A stretch of 64,000 bases of DNA from contig NZ_LGLV01000004.1 in NCBI RefSeq assembly GCF_001687365.1, positions 744,001 through 808,000 of the forward strand, written 5' to 3'. Below, in pieces: positions 44,651 to 54,144 of the stretch. Below the pieces are notes generated by a model that did not search any database, was not told the DNA's origin, and saw only the letters and a list, made by a program, of their open reading frames with translations. This DNA comes from Pararhizobium polonicum (GTDB lineage Bacteria > Pseudomonadota > Alphaproteobacteria > Rhizobiales > Rhizobiaceae). Every line of letters starts with the position of its first letter. Position 1 is the first letter of the stretch. The translations under genes were made by a program, and so were the position numbers.

Positions 44651-44992
44651 TCACTTTCTCAAAACATCCTGCCATTCCAGATGGCGCTCTATCTGCGCTT
44701 TCGCGAAGGGGCAAAGCGGTATGATCGTAATACCTTCCCGCCGAGCGTCCTCTACCACTTGCCGGACCAATTGCCCGCCAATTTTTCGGCCACGCAACGC
44801 AGCAGGAACATCCGTGTGGTCGATAATGATCAGCTTTTGACCCGCCCGGCTGTACGTCATCTCGGCCTCATGCCCATCCACAACGATCCGGTAGCGTCCC
44901 TTTGACGCACCATCTTCCCGTTCAACCTCTTCGCTCAACGCATTTCCTCCGTCATCAATACCGTGTTTAACGTGCCGATCCGACCCATCCAT
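44651..44992 (-). CDS. GNAT-type N-acetyltransferase, short (YidJ/YjdJ-like)
   Basis: A 113-aa protein whose core is the compact GCN5-like fold of the YjdJ group: YRIVVDGHEAEMTYSRAG, then IIDHTDVPAALRGRKIGGQLVRQVVEDAR, whose RGRKIGG is the acetyl-CoA pyrophosphate loop, then ITIIPLCPFAKAQIERH with the conserved P-x-C-P-[FY]. The first ~30 residues are variable, so the true start may be later. It lies 34 bp after the pirin gene on the same strand, a pairing common in proteobacteria. Confidence 0.85.
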   Translation of the reverse strand: MDGSDRHVKHGIDDGGNALSEEVEREDGASKGRYRIVVDGHEAEMTYSRAGQKLIIIDHTDVPAALRGRKIGGQLVRQVVEDARREGITIIPLCPFAKAQIERHLEWQDVLRK

Positions 44993-45026
44993 AGATGGTC
45001 TTCTAATTGGGGCCGATCAGCAGAAA

Positions 45027-45962
45027 TCAATCGGGCAAGGGAATGTGCTCATCCCTGTCGTCGGCTGGAAGATCGAAACGCCCCTCTCCCCAGTTTCCGG
45101 CACGCCATTCGGCTTTGGCTTCTTCGATGCGCTCCTTCGAGGATTCGACGAAGTTCCACCAGATGTAGCGCGGCCCTGAGAATGTCGCGCCGCCGAGGGC
45201 CATCAGCCTTGCACCTCGGCCGCCGGCCGTTACCGTGATCCTGTCGCCTGGACGAAACACCATCATCTGCGGCGCTTCGAAATCCTGGCCTGCGATCGAG
45301 ATCGAGCCTTCGACGATATAAATCCCACGATCCTCGTGATCGTCCGGCAGTGGCAGGCGAGCGCCTGCTTCCAGCGTGACATCGGCGTAGAAGGTTTCGG
45401 AAAACATCGTCGCAGGAGCGACCTCGCCATAGGCGTTTCCCAGGACAAGCCGAACCGTGACACCGCGATCCTCGATCACGGGCAGCGCCTGTGTTCCATG
45501 ATGTTCGAACATCGGCGCCATATCTTCATAGTTGTCGGGAAGCGCTACCCAGGTCTGGATCCCCAGCAGGCTTTGCGGCGCGCTGCGGCCCTCTGGCGTA
45601 GTGCGCTCGGAATGCGTGACACCCCGGCCCGCAACCATCCAGTTCAGGGCTCCGGGGCGAATGATCTGGTCGGCACCTGTGCTGTCGCGGTGATGGAATT
45701 CGCCGCGATAAAGATAGGTGACGGTGCCGAGGCCAATATGGGGATGCGGCCGCACATCAATGCCCTGCCCGGTCAGAAGTTCCGCAGGCCCGACTTGATC
45801 GAAGAAGATGAACGGTCCCACCATCTGGCGCTTCGGCGCAGGCAAGGCGCGCCGAACTTCGAAGCCACCGAGGTCGCGCGAACGTGGAATGATGAGGGTG
45901 TCGATCGCATCGAGGCCGATCTCTTCAGGACAGGCTGGTGCAATGGTGGGATTCCAACTCAT
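45027..45962 (-). CDS. Pirin-family bicupin protein
   Basis: The 311-aa protein has two cupin halves. The metal site is in DVRPHPHIGLGTVTYLYRGE and FHHRDSTG, with the later Glu in ALNWMVAGRGVTHSERT. The C-terminal half (FYADVTLEAGARLPLPDDHE) lacks a metal site, as usual. Some pirins oxidise quercetin, others modulate enzymes or regulators. The start at 45962 (MSWNPTIAPACPEEIG) avoids overlap with the upstream LysR gene that a longer frame would create. It is likely co-transcribed with the GNAT gene. Confidence 0.9.
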   Translation of the reverse strand: MSWNPTIAPACPEEIGLDAIDTLIIPRSRDLGGFEVRRALPAPKRQMVGPFIFFDQVGPAELLTGQGIDVRPHPHIGLGTVTYLYRGEFHHRDSTGADQIIRPGALNWMVAGRGVTHSERTTPEGRSAPQSLLGIQTWVALPDNYEDMAPMFEHHGTQALPVIEDRGVTVRLVLGNAYGEVAPATMFSETFYADVTLEAGARLPLPDDHEDRGIYIVEGSISIAGQDFEAPQMMVFRPGDRITVTAGGRGARLMALGGATFSGPRYIWWNFVESSKERIEEAKAEWRAGNWGEGRFDLPADDRDEHIPLPD

Positions 45963-46119
45963 GCTTGCTCTCCACTGGACAGGCGCCGCTCGCCTGCCCT
46001 TTCGATGTGCTACCCGATCGGCCAACACCGCCACCGAAGCTAGAAAGCGACAGCAGCCGCGACTAGCTGCGGGGAACGCTACACTGTGTTGCGGCAAGCG
46101 GAACGCGCTGTATACGATA

Positions 46120-47010
46120 TCAACGTCCGGCGCCCCAAAGATGCGCGTCAGTCTCAAAGGATTCGATCAACAACTCCGAGAGGACGCGCACTTTTCGGGA
46201 CGGATGCGGGCTGGGAGGCCGGACGACATAGACACCGCCGACCGGCAGCGGAAAACGGGTCATGATCGGAACGAGAGCCCCTGACGCGAGATAATCATGG
46301 GTGACACAATCGGGAAGCCAGGCGATGCCGAGCCCCTCGGCGGCTGCGCTCGCAAGCGCCATGCCGTTGTCGGTCCTGAAGCGGCCCCGCGGCTGCACGG
46401 TGATGATCTTGTCGCCGTCCATGAATCGCCAGGTCTCCGCACCAACCAAAGCCTGGTGGGACGCTATCTCTTCGGGCGCATCCGGCGAGCCGTGCAATCT
46501 TATGTAGTCCGGGCTCGCCACCAGCTTGCCGCAAATCTGGCCGACTCGTTTTGCCATGAGATTCGAGTCACGCAGGGCACCGACACGGATTGCACAATCG
46601 AACCCGTCGGCGATCAGGTCGGCGAACCGGTCGCTATAGTCGGCATGGATCTGAAGCTGCGGGTGGTGGCGCGCCATTTTGGCCAGAACCGGTGCGAAAT
46701 GGACCGGACCCGATGTCAGCGGAACCGCAATCCGTAGGCGTCCACGAAGGTCACCTTGCGGCAGTATCGCCTCGCGCGCAGTGTCGATCTCGGCGCAGAC
46801 CCGTGCTGCGTGGTCTCGAAACAAGACCCCGGCTTCCGTCAGACCGGCTCCCCGTGTCGTTCGTGCAAGAAGCTGAGCGCCGAGCGCACCCTCGACCCTG
46901 GTGAGAGCGCGGCTGACCATGGACTTGGAGACCCCGAGTCTACGCGCAGCCGAAGTGATACCTCCCGAATCGGCAACCTCGACGAATACCCGCAGATCTT
47001 CGATGTCCAT
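46120..47010 (-). CDS. LysR-family regulator (paralog 2)
   Basis: The 296-aa regulator begins MDIEDLRVFVEVADSGGITS, with HTH AARRLGVSKSMVSRALTRVE and effector domain GRLRIAVPLTSGPVHFAPVL. It ends PSPHPSRKVRVLSELLIESFE, so it is a close paralog of the regulators at 43170 and 49089. It lies between the LLM oxidoreductase and pirin genes on the same strand. That is unlike the usual divergent LysR arrangement of the other two. Confidence 0.92.
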   Translation of the reverse strand: MDIEDLRVFVEVADSGGITSAARRLGVSKSMVSRALTRVEGALGAQLLARTTRGAGLTEAGVLFRDHAARVCAEIDTAREAILPQGDLRGRLRIAVPLTSGPVHFAPVLAKMARHHPQLQIHADYSDRFADLIADGFDCAIRVGALRDSNLMAKRVGQICGKLVASPDYIRLHGSPDAPEEIASHQALVGAETWRFMDGDKIITVQPRGRFRTDNGMALASAAAEGLGIAWLPDCVTHDYLASGALVPIMTRFPLPVGGVYVVRPPSPHPSRKVRVLSELLIESFETDAHLWGAGR

Positions 47011-47047
47011 TTGGCATGCCTCCGTTGCGACGCCGTGGATATCCGTC

Positions 47048-48094
47048 CTATCGCGCCGCCCTGATGATCGAAGCGACCTCCGTGCCCAGAAGCTCGATCG
47101 ACTGCTTCATCGCGGCCGTTTCAAGCGAAGCCGTACTCATCTGGAAGGTGATGCGCGAAAGGCCACCAAGCGTTTCACTTGCCCGCAACATCTTGGCGGC
47201 AACGGCTTTCGGATCGCCGACAAGGAATGCGCCGTCAGGACCCGTCATGATCTCGAACTGCTGGCGCGTCGGCGGCGACCAGCCGCGCTCACGACCGATC
47301 TTCGTCGTCAGATGCGCCCATCCAGGAAAAAAGGCATCCTTTGCAGCCAAATCGGTCTCGCCGACAAAGCCCATCGCGTGGACGCCCACCTTGAGATTTT
47401 GAGGGTCATGCCCGGCGCGTTGGCCGGCTTCGCGGTAGAGATCGACAAGTGGCCGGAATCGTTCGAAGTTGCCGCCGATGATCGCCACCATCAAAGGAAG
47501 CCCAAGTGCACCGGCGCGAGCGAAGGATTCCGGCGAGCCGCCGGCGCCGATCCAGACCGGAAGCCGCAATTGATGGGGGCGCGGAAAGACGCCCTGCCCT
47601 TTGAGTGGCGGCCGGAAGCGACCTTCCCAGGTGATGTCGGTCGCCTCACCGAGCTTGAGAAAAAGGTCAAGCTTTTCGGCAAAGAGTTCGTCATAATGCC
47701 GCGTATCCAAGCCGAACAGCGGATAAGCCTCGACGAAGGAGCCCCGACCAACCACGAGTTCGGCACGGCCTTTGGAAATCAGGTCGAGGGTTGCGAATTC
47801 CTGGAAGACACGCACCGGATCGGCGGCACTCAGGACCGTTACCGCGCTCGTCAACCGGATGCGGGAAGTACGGGACGCGGCTGCGGCCAGAATGACGGTG
47901 GGTGCGGAATCGAGAAATTCACCCCGATGATGCTCGCCGATACCGAAGACATCGAGCCCGACGCGATCAGCGACAACGACCTCCTCGATAAGCTCGGCCA
48001 TGCGATCCGACGGTGACGGGAGCCTGCCCGTTTTGGGATCAGGAAGGATGGCTGCAAAACTGTCGATACCTATTTCCACGCGTGGTCCTTCCAA
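47048..48094 (-). CDS. LLM-class flavin-dependent oxidoreductase (luciferase-like)
   Basis: A 348-aa TIM-barrel enzyme with VEIGIDSFAAILPDP, then DVFGIGEHHRGEFLDSAPT (the conserved EHH) and RIRLTSAVTVLSAADPVRVF. The FMN/F420 phosphate region is AELVVGRGSFVEAYPLFG. It probably uses FMNH2 and O2 as a monooxygenase on a small organic compound. It starts upstream of LysR paralog 2 with 37 bp between them. Confidence 0.9.
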   Translation of the reverse strand: MEGPRVEIGIDSFAAILPDPKTGRLPSPSDRMAELIEEVVVADRVGLDVFGIGEHHRGEFLDSAPTVILAAAASRTSRIRLTSAVTVLSAADPVRVFQEFATLDLISKGRAELVVGRGSFVEAYPLFGLDTRHYDELFAEKLDLFLKLGEATDITWEGRFRPPLKGQGVFPRPHQLRLPVWIGAGGSPESFARAGALGLPLMVAIIGGNFERFRPLVDLYREAGQRAGHDPQNLKVGVHAMGFVGETDLAAKDAFFPGWAHLTTKIGRERGWSPPTRQQFEIMTGPDGAFLVGDPKAVAAKMLRASETLGGLSRITFQMSTASLETAAMKQSIELLGTEVASIIRAAR

Positions 48095-48275
48095 ATTTCG
48101 CCGGGTTGTCGCCGCACTTACGAGGCCAGTTTCATCTCCGCCGTCGGATAACCGCCGTCACGATGGGCGCAGGCACTTTTAACGTCTGTGTGAACATGCT
48201 TGAGTGGGGACGGCGAGGCTCGACTTGAGGGCCTTAGCGGCGGCATCAATTCGAGATTCGCCATCCCGGTCGCTT

Positions 48276-48938
48276 TTACAGGCCCGCCTTGCTGGCCGCC
48301 TGTACGGGAGTGTTGAGAAGCTGCTGCTCCCATAGGTAAGCGATGCCGCTGCCGCCGGCATGATCGACGATAACGTCCGTCAGTGCTGCCGCGGTCTCCT
48401 CACGCGCCCAATCGCGCTGCCATTCGGCAGCGATCGCAAGCCAGGTCATCATGTTGATGCCGGCCCCGATCATCCGCTGGATGGCGACCTGATGCGCTTC
48501 GACCGAGGTTCCGCCTGATGCATCGGTAATCACCGTAACGTCCCAGCCCTCGCCGGCAGCCTGGATTGCCGGCATGGCAACGCAGACTTCGGTCCAAAGA
48601 CCGGCAATGATGAGCTGCTTGCGGCCGGTGGCTTTCACCACATCCACCACTTTCGAGTCCTGCCAGGTGTTGATGAACGTGCGGTCGATTACCTCCTGTC
48701 CCGGAAACACATCGGTGAGGTGCTTGAACAGCAATCCGCCGCGACCGGCAATCACGCTTGTCAGGATCGTCGGGACGTTGAAAACCTTTGCCGCTTTCGC
48801 AAGCGCCGTCGTGTTGTTGACGACCGCCTGTGGATCGTGGCTGTTCACGTTTGCGAGCTGATAAGGCTGATGGTCGATCATGACGAGCACGGAGTCTTCG
48901 GGGCGAAGGAGTGAGCCAAGGCCGTTACGAAAGGTCAT
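48276..48938 (-). CDS. Isochorismatase-fold cysteine hydrolase (YcaC-like)
   Basis: A 220-aa hydrolase. The catalytic Asp is in VLVMIDHQPYQLANVN, the Lys region in QDSKVVDVVKATGRKQLIIAGLWTEVCVAMPAIQA with the nucleophilic Cys (TEVC) and the cis-peptide. The C-terminal part matches the YcaC octameric family. It hydrolyses an amide or similar bond of unknown substrate. It is divergent from LysR paralog 3, its likely regulator, with 150 bp between starts. Confidence 0.9.
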   Translation of the reverse strand: MTFRNGLGSLLRPEDSVLVMIDHQPYQLANVNSHDPQAVVNNTTALAKAAKVFNVPTILTSVIAGRGGLLFKHLTDVFPGQEVIDRTFINTWQDSKVVDVVKATGRKQLIIAGLWTEVCVAMPAIQAAGEGWDVTVITDASGGTSVEAHQVAIQRMIGAGINMMTWLAIAAEWQRDWAREETAAALTDVIVDHAGGSGIAYLWEQQLLNTPVQAASKAGL

Positions 48939-49088
48939 ACTTGTATCCTATGTTGGCGGTTGATTGAGACACTGCTGGAGGGGCAAGCGCTCTCCGAAGC
49001 GCTGTCTGCGAAATAACCTTGTCATTCCCGATTTCGATGCGGTAGTCATCGTTTGTGCCGAACAGTGTCGCGGAATGGGGAACGCAGC

Positions 49089-49973
49089 ATGGACATCGAG
49101 GATTTGCGGACGTTTGTGGAGGTAGCGGATGCGGGCGGCGTAACGCCCGCCGCGCTGAGGCTGGGCGTTTCCAAGTCGATGGTGAGCCGGCGGCTTGCAC
49201 GGCTTGAGGCAGAGCTCGGCGTGCAACTGCTCGCAAGATCCACTCGCGGGGCGTCCTTGACAGAAGCGGGTACCACTTTCCGGGACTATGCGGCCAGGGT
49301 CAGCGCCGAGATCGATATCGCCAAAGATACAATCCTGCCCGCCGGCGAACTGAGCGGTCGCCTGAGAGTTGCCGCGCCCCTGTCGTTCGGGCCCACCCAC
49401 TTTGCATCTGTCCTTGCGGACATGGCATTGCGCCATCCGCAACTGCAGATCCAGACAAGCTATAGCGACCGTTTCGTAGATCTGATTGCGGAAGGGTTTG
49501 ATTGCGCGATCAGGGTCGGCACACTTCAGGATTCCAATCTCATCGCGAGACGCGTTGGCCCCCTTTACGGAAAATACGTCGCCAGTCCCACCTACATCAG
49601 GGCCTACGGGTCCCCGGAAACACCGGAGGAGCTCGTGACGCATCAGGCGCTGATGCAGGGGATGGAAACGTGGCAGGTGATGGACGGCGATAAGATTCTG
49701 ACCATTCGCCCGCAGGGCCGTTTCAAGGCTGATAACGGGGCGGCTCTTGTCGTCGCTGCCGCGGCCGGTTTGGGTATCGCCGCGCTCCCCGATGGCCTCA
49801 CCCAGGAATATCGGGATTCCGGGGCGCTGGTGACAGTCATGAAAAATCATCCGCCGCCGCCGGCCGGAATCTATGTCGTTCGCCCGCCGGGACAGCACCC
49901 CTCAAGAAAGGTCCGCGTTCTGACCGAAATGCTGATCGAGTGTTTCGGCAGCGACGGGCAACGAACCGACTAA
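49089..49973 (+). CDS. LysR-family regulator (paralog 3)
   Basis: The 294-aa regulator begins MDIEDLRTFVEVADAGGVTP, with HTH ALRLGVSKSMVSRRLARLEA and effector domain GRLRVAAPLSFGPTHFASVLADMA. It ends RPPGQHPSRKVRVLTEMLIECF. It is nearly the same protein design as the one at 43170. The start at 49089 matches the paralogs; an upstream in-frame ATG exists at 49053. It is divergent from the isochorismatase-fold gene. Confidence 0.92.
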   Translation: MDIEDLRTFVEVADAGGVTPAALRLGVSKSMVSRRLARLEAELGVQLLARSTRGASLTEAGTTFRDYAARVSAEIDIAKDTILPAGELSGRLRVAAPLSFGPTHFASVLADMALRHPQLQIQTSYSDRFVDLIAEGFDCAIRVGTLQDSNLIARRVGPLYGKYVASPTYIRAYGSPETPEELVTHQALMQGMETWQVMDGDKILTIRPQGRFKADNGAALVVAAAAGLGIAALPDGLTQEYRDSGALVTVMKNHPPPPAGIYVVRPPGQHPSRKVRVLTEMLIECFGSDGQRTD

Positions 49974-50345
49974 CGGCATCGCTAGCCGGCTTGCAATACA
50001 TGCAGAATGGCCGGCGCCTTCGGCGACAAAAGTCCTTTTCGCTGAACGGAGAGAGATCGAACAGACGGTGGCCAGCCTCGTATCGACCGGTGGCACCGTG
50101 GCGACCTCCGCTGATAACCTGAAGAGACTGTATCAGAAGCTCAGGAACAAGATTGAAAGCGGCGAAGCCAAGAAGGTTTTGCTCGTTCGCACTGCTGCTT
50201 GGGATCGACAAAACAAGTGCCGGATATGAACGGGTCTCATCAAAACCCGTCGGCAGATGGACATTCGCAGCAACTGTTCCTCAACGAGGTCCGCTCCATG
50301 CCGGCGGCTTTCCTGCCGCCAGATCAGTTTTTCGACGCCTCTGCG
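49974..50345. other. 372-bp gap with an open, startless frame
   Basis: From about 49978 to 50226 the plus strand is open without a usable start codon. Its part after 50030 has natural composition (LFAERREIEQTVASLVSTGG, then LKRLYQKLRNKIESGEAKKV). It may be the 3' remnant of a lost gene. No family is recognised and no promoter or terminator is evident. Confidence 0.3.
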
Positions 50346-51302
50346 TCAGGGTGTCATCACGACGCGGCCCAACGGCTTTGCCGTTTCGGCATATTCATGA
50401 GCTCTTGCTGCCTCTCGAAGCGGAAAGACCTGATCAATGACCACGTCCAGCCGCCTTTCCGCAGTGGCATTCAGAAGTTCGTCAACCGTCCGATGCACAG
50501 CAGGCCGTTCGAACAGCGGCCCCATGAAAACGCCGTGAAGCGTCTGATTGTTCTGCATGGGCGACCAGAGATCGACGTCGAGACCGTCACCGCCAGCGTT
50601 TCCGACGAAGACGAGACGTCCCTCGACGGCAAGCGCGGAAAGAGAGGCTTGCAAGGTCGATCCAACGGGGTCAATCACGAGATCAACTCCCCTGCCATCG
50701 GTCAGCCGACGGGCTTCCCCAACGACATCCTGCTCAAATCGATCAATGACATGCGCGGCTCCAAGTGCGGTCAAACGCGCTTGTCGTTCGCGACCACCGA
50801 CGACCGCAACGACCGTCGCCCCCGCTTGACGCGCCAGCTGAATGGCCGCCAGACCAACGCCGCCAGCGGCCGCCTGGATCAGAACCGTCTCGCCTTCATT
50901 TAGCCGGCCCTTGGTGATGACACAGTGGCGGGCCGTCCCGAAGGAGATCGGTAGCGCCGCGGCTTGCGCCATGCCGACGTCATTCGGGATCAACCATGTG
51001 CGAGAGACGGGCACGGACCAGAGTTCGGCATGCGATCCCTGCATGTCGAAGGCCGTCACCCTTTGACCAACGCGTCGGTCCCTCACATTTTCGCCAACTG
51101 CAACAATGATCCCTGCAGCCGCATAACCAACGATCCAAGAGGATCGCTGTGGTGTCGAGCGCCGGTTGATCAAGTCGCCACCCTCAATCGAAATCGCCTC
51201 GACGGCAATCAGGACGTCCTGCGGCCCACAGACGGGATCGGGCACATCGGTATACCTCAAGACTGTCGGCGGACCGGGGTTGTCATAGACTGCAGCTTTC
51301 AT
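50346..51302 (-). CDS. Zinc-type alcohol dehydrogenase / quinone oxidoreductase (MDR family)
   Basis: The 318-aa NADPH-dependent oxidoreductase has a GroES-like N-terminal domain (YTDVPDPVCGPQDVLIAVEA, then VGYAAAGIIVAVGENVRD). The Rossmann motif follows in VLIQAAAGGVGLAAIQLARQ, then VVGGRERQARLTALGA and VFPLREAARAHEYAE. The catalytic-zinc cysteine and histidine pattern of true alcohol dehydrogenases is absent, so it is closer to zeta-crystallin/quinone reductases. It stands 66 bp downstream of the homoserine-dehydrogenase-like gene, same strand. Confidence 0.9.
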   Translation of the reverse strand: MKAAVYDNPGPPTVLRYTDVPDPVCGPQDVLIAVEAISIEGGDLINRRSTPQRSSWIVGYAAAGIIVAVGENVRDRRVGQRVTAFDMQGSHAELWSVPVSRTWLIPNDVGMAQAAALPISFGTARHCVITKGRLNEGETVLIQAAAGGVGLAAIQLARQAGATVVAVVGGRERQARLTALGAAHVIDRFEQDVVGEARRLTDGRGVDLVIDPVGSTLQASLSALAVEGRLVFVGNAGGDGLDVDLWSPMQNNQTLHGVFMGPLFERPAVHRTVDELLNATAERRLDVVIDQVFPLREAARAHEYAETAKPLGRVVMTP

Positions 51303-51368
51303 GCGCTGTTCCTTTCCCGCTGGGGGCCTCTTGCCTTGAGTGGTAGCGGTGGCTATATCGCCCGATTT

Positions 51369-52367
51369 TCAGACCGTCCTTACCGCCAGGATATGTTCCA
51401 GATCCTTCAACGCTGCGGCGGCCGTCGCAAGCGGCTCTTTTCCAGACCCAATTGCGAGCGTCTCGCCCATCGCATCGGTGACGATGCGGATCGCCTTGTC
51501 CTTGCCGCGGATATTCGCGAGAGGATCGGCAAGCGGATAGGTCCGGATGCCGACCTCGGCGCGGATCGCACCGTTTTCGCGCCAAAGGCGGCCAACGAGT
51601 TTCGGAACCAGCCCCTGCCCGCGCCAGGCCTCGATCCGTTCCGCGGTGACCGACTGGATACCCGCTACGGTCAGATCGCTCATCGTAAGGTCAGCACCCA
51701 GTCCGAAATTGGCGAGGATCAGCAGCTTGCAGGCGGTATCCCAACCGTCGGTATCATTGCGCGGATCGGCCTCGGCGAAACCGCCAAGCTGTGCCTCCCG
51801 CAATGCCTCCTCGAAGCCGATTCCGCGTGTCGTCATGGCATCGAGCAGATAATTGGTCGTGGCGTTCAAGATGCCGTCGACCTCGAGCACCTCGCAGCCT
51901 TTGAGACTATGCTCAACCAGATCGAACGTCGGCAGCGCGGCCGCGGCGGCACCGCTGAGCTTGAGCATCGCGCCGGAGCCTTTGGCAAGCGCCCGCAGTT
52001 CCCGCCCGCTATGAACCAGCGCGCCCTTCGATATCACGATCGTGTCACGCCCGGCCGAAAGCGACGAGTGAAGATAGCCAAGCCCCGGGCCACCGGTGCG
52101 GAAGTCGCTCGGGCCTGCCTCGATCAGGATATCAGCGCCGCTTTCTTCGATGAAGGCCGGGCCCGAGAGCCCGTCTTCGAGCGTGGAGAGTTGCTCTTCT
52201 TCCAGTCCATCAGCGCTTTTTACACCGGACCGGGATCCGCAGACGGCCACGAGCCGCATATCCGTGCCGTAAACTTCGCGATAACGCTCCCGCCGGGACA
52301 GAAGCAGGCTTGTTGTTGCCCGCCCCACGCCGCCGAAACCTGCTATCGCAATCCTCGATGTCTTCAT
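51369..52367 (-). CDS. Homoserine dehydrogenase-like protein without ACT domain
   Basis: The 332-aa protein has an N-terminal Rossmann fold (SRIAIAGFGGVGRATTSLLL). Next come SKGALVHSGRELRALAKGSG and the family core VDGILNATTNYLLDAMTTRG, then GFAEADPRNDTDGWDTACKLLILAN with the catalytic Lys/Asp/Glu. A C-terminal ACT domain present in rhizobial core homoserine dehydrogenases (about 440 aa) is missing. It lies 16 bp after the Kef-type gene. A secondary or divergent function is possible. The start at 52367 avoids overlap with that gene. Confidence 0.85.
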   Translation of the reverse strand: MKTSRIAIAGFGGVGRATTSLLLSRRERYREVYGTDMRLVAVCGSRSGVKSADGLEEEQLSTLEDGLSGPAFIEESGADILIEAGPSDFRTGGPGLGYLHSSLSAGRDTIVISKGALVHSGRELRALAKGSGAMLKLSGAAAAALPTFDLVEHSLKGCEVLEVDGILNATTNYLLDAMTTRGIGFEEALREAQLGGFAEADPRNDTDGWDTACKLLILANFGLGADLTMSDLTVAGIQSVTAERIEAWRGQGLVPKLVGRLWRENGAIRAEVGIRTYPLADPLANIRGKDKAIRIVTDAMGETLAIGSGKEPLATAAAALKDLEHILAVRTV

Positions 52368-52383
52368 CGTATCGGCTCTTCCG

Positions 52384-54144
52384 CTACTTCGCTGCCACAC
52401 CGCTCAGCGGCTCGGGAACGGGTCCGAGATGCAGGTGATCCATGCCGGACATGGCGTCTCCCTGTACCTGTTCGGACAGCCGCTCATTATCCCGCCGACG
52501 AACGTCCTCTGCCGCCTCCTCCACGTCAAGCTCGGCATAGCCCAGGGCGCGCAGGCCTTCCGCGCCCATCCTATAGGCGGATTCGACCGTTTCGCGGATC
52601 TGGTAATCGACGCCAGCGCGGATCAGGTCCACGGCATGGCCGCGATCATAGCTGCGCACCAGAATCTTGGCCTGTGGGAATTCATGTTGCGCCAGTTCCA
52701 CGATCTGCAGGGCGGCCTTCGAGTCGTTGATGCAGATCAGCAAGGCCTCGGCCGAACCGGCGCCGGAATGGTGCAGCGTGTCGAGACGCGTGCCGTCGCC
52801 GAAAAACACCTTGAAACCGAAGCGTCCCGCTTCACGGATACGGTCGGGGTTCATATCGATGACGGAAAGGTTCACGCCCTTCGACAGAAGCAGTTGCGAG
52901 GCAATCTGGCCGAAACGGCCGAAGCCGATGATGAGCACTCTTCCGCTGAGATCACGCGCCGCCTCGACACCCTCCATCGACGCTTCGCTGCGCAGTAGAC
53001 GGTCTGCCGCGATCATCAGCAGCGGCGTCAGCGCCATGGAGAAGATGATGACGGTGGTGAACAGCGCATTTTCGCGCGGATCGATCACGCCGCCGGCGGT
53101 TGCGGCGGCATAGAGCACGAAGGCGAACTCGCCGCCCTGCAGGAACATCGAGGTACGATGCAGGGCCTGGTGGCTGGAGCCGCCGAACAGGCGGGCAACC
53201 GCATACACAATAGCGCCCTTGGCTATGGTGAAGGCGACCAGCATGGCGAGCAGAAGCCCCCATTCGACTGCCACCACGGCAAGGTCCAGCGACATGCCGA
53301 CGGCCATGAAGAACAGGCCCATCAGCAGGCCGCGAAACGGCTCGATATCGCTTTCGATCTGGTGCCTGTAGCTCGAAGTCGACAGCATCACGCCTGCAAG
53401 GAAGGCGCCCATCGCCATGGAAAGCCCGGCACCCGCCATCAGCAAAGCTGCTCCCAGCACCACCAGGAGCGCGCCGGCCGTCATCACCTCGCGGGTCCTT
53501 GCCCGCGCCAGGAGGGCGAAGAACGGGTTTAGCCCCCATTTCGATACGGCGAGAAGAACGAGCAGCGCGCCGAGCGCCAGGAGAACATCCATCCATCCCG
53601 ACTGACCCTGCGACAGTGGCGACAGGAAGGCGACGACCGCCAGAAGCGGCACGATCATCAGGTCTTCGAAGAGAAGGATGGACACGGATTTCTGCCCCTC
53701 CGTGCTGGAAATCTCGCCGCGATCCTGCAGCACCGACATGATGACGGCCGTCGAGGAGAGCACGAAACCCGCGCCTGCAACGAAAGCGACCGTGGCAGGC
53801 AGACCGAAGACCAGCGTGCCTGCCAAGGACAGGGCAGCAGTCGCCGCCGCAACCTGCACGAGGCCAAGCCCGAAAATCTGGCCGCGCATGGCCCAAAGCT
53901 TATAAGGCCGCAGTTCCAGTCCGATGACGAACAGGAACATCACAACGCCCAGTTCGGAGAAATGCAATATCGACGCAGCATCGGTAAACAGCCCGACAAC
54001 CGACGGCCCGACAAGCACGCCGGCTGCGAAATATCCGAGAACCGAACCGAGGCCTAACCGCCTAAACAGGGGCACCGCGACCACGGCCGCCCCCATCAGG
54101 ACAATCGCCGGCCCAATCGTCTGCCCCAAGCTCGCTTCAGCCAT
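52384..54144 (-). CDS. Monovalent cation:proton antiporter-2 (KefB/KefC-type)
   Basis: A ~586-aa protein: 12-13 membrane segments of the CPA2 exchanger domain (starting LGQTIGPAIVLMGAAVVAVP; ion-site region GAGFVLSSTAVIMSVLQDRG). A cytoplasmic TrkA_N/RCK domain follows (VLIIGFGRFGQIASQLLLSK, then DGTRLDTLHHSGA). An acidic, charged C-terminal tail ends the protein. It exports K+ for H+, usually gated by nucleotides or glutathione adducts. An ATG at 54144 starts at the conserved N-terminus; the longer frame to 54279 is Cys-rich and unlikely. Confidence 0.93.
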   Translation of the reverse strand: MAEASLGQTIGPAIVLMGAAVVAVPLFRRLGLGSVLGYFAAGVLVGPSVVGLFTDAASILHFSELGVVMFLFVIGLELRPYKLWAMRGQIFGLGLVQVAAATAALSLAGTLVFGLPATVAFVAGAGFVLSSTAVIMSVLQDRGEISSTEGQKSVSILLFEDLMIVPLLAVVAFLSPLSQGQSGWMDVLLALGALLVLLAVSKWGLNPFFALLARARTREVMTAGALLVVLGAALLMAGAGLSMAMGAFLAGVMLSTSSYRHQIESDIEPFRGLLMGLFFMAVGMSLDLAVVAVEWGLLLAMLVAFTIAKGAIVYAVARLFGGSSHQALHRTSMFLQGGEFAFVLYAAATAGGVIDPRENALFTTVIIFSMALTPLLMIAADRLLRSEASMEGVEAARDLSGRVLIIGFGRFGQIASQLLLSKGVNLSVIDMNPDRIREAGRFGFKVFFGDGTRLDTLHHSGAGSAEALLICINDSKAALQIVELAQHEFPQAKILVRSYDRGHAVDLIRAGVDYQIRETVESAYRMGAEGLRALGYAELDVEEAAEDVRRRDNERLSEQVQGDAMSGMDHLHLGPVPEPLSGVAAK

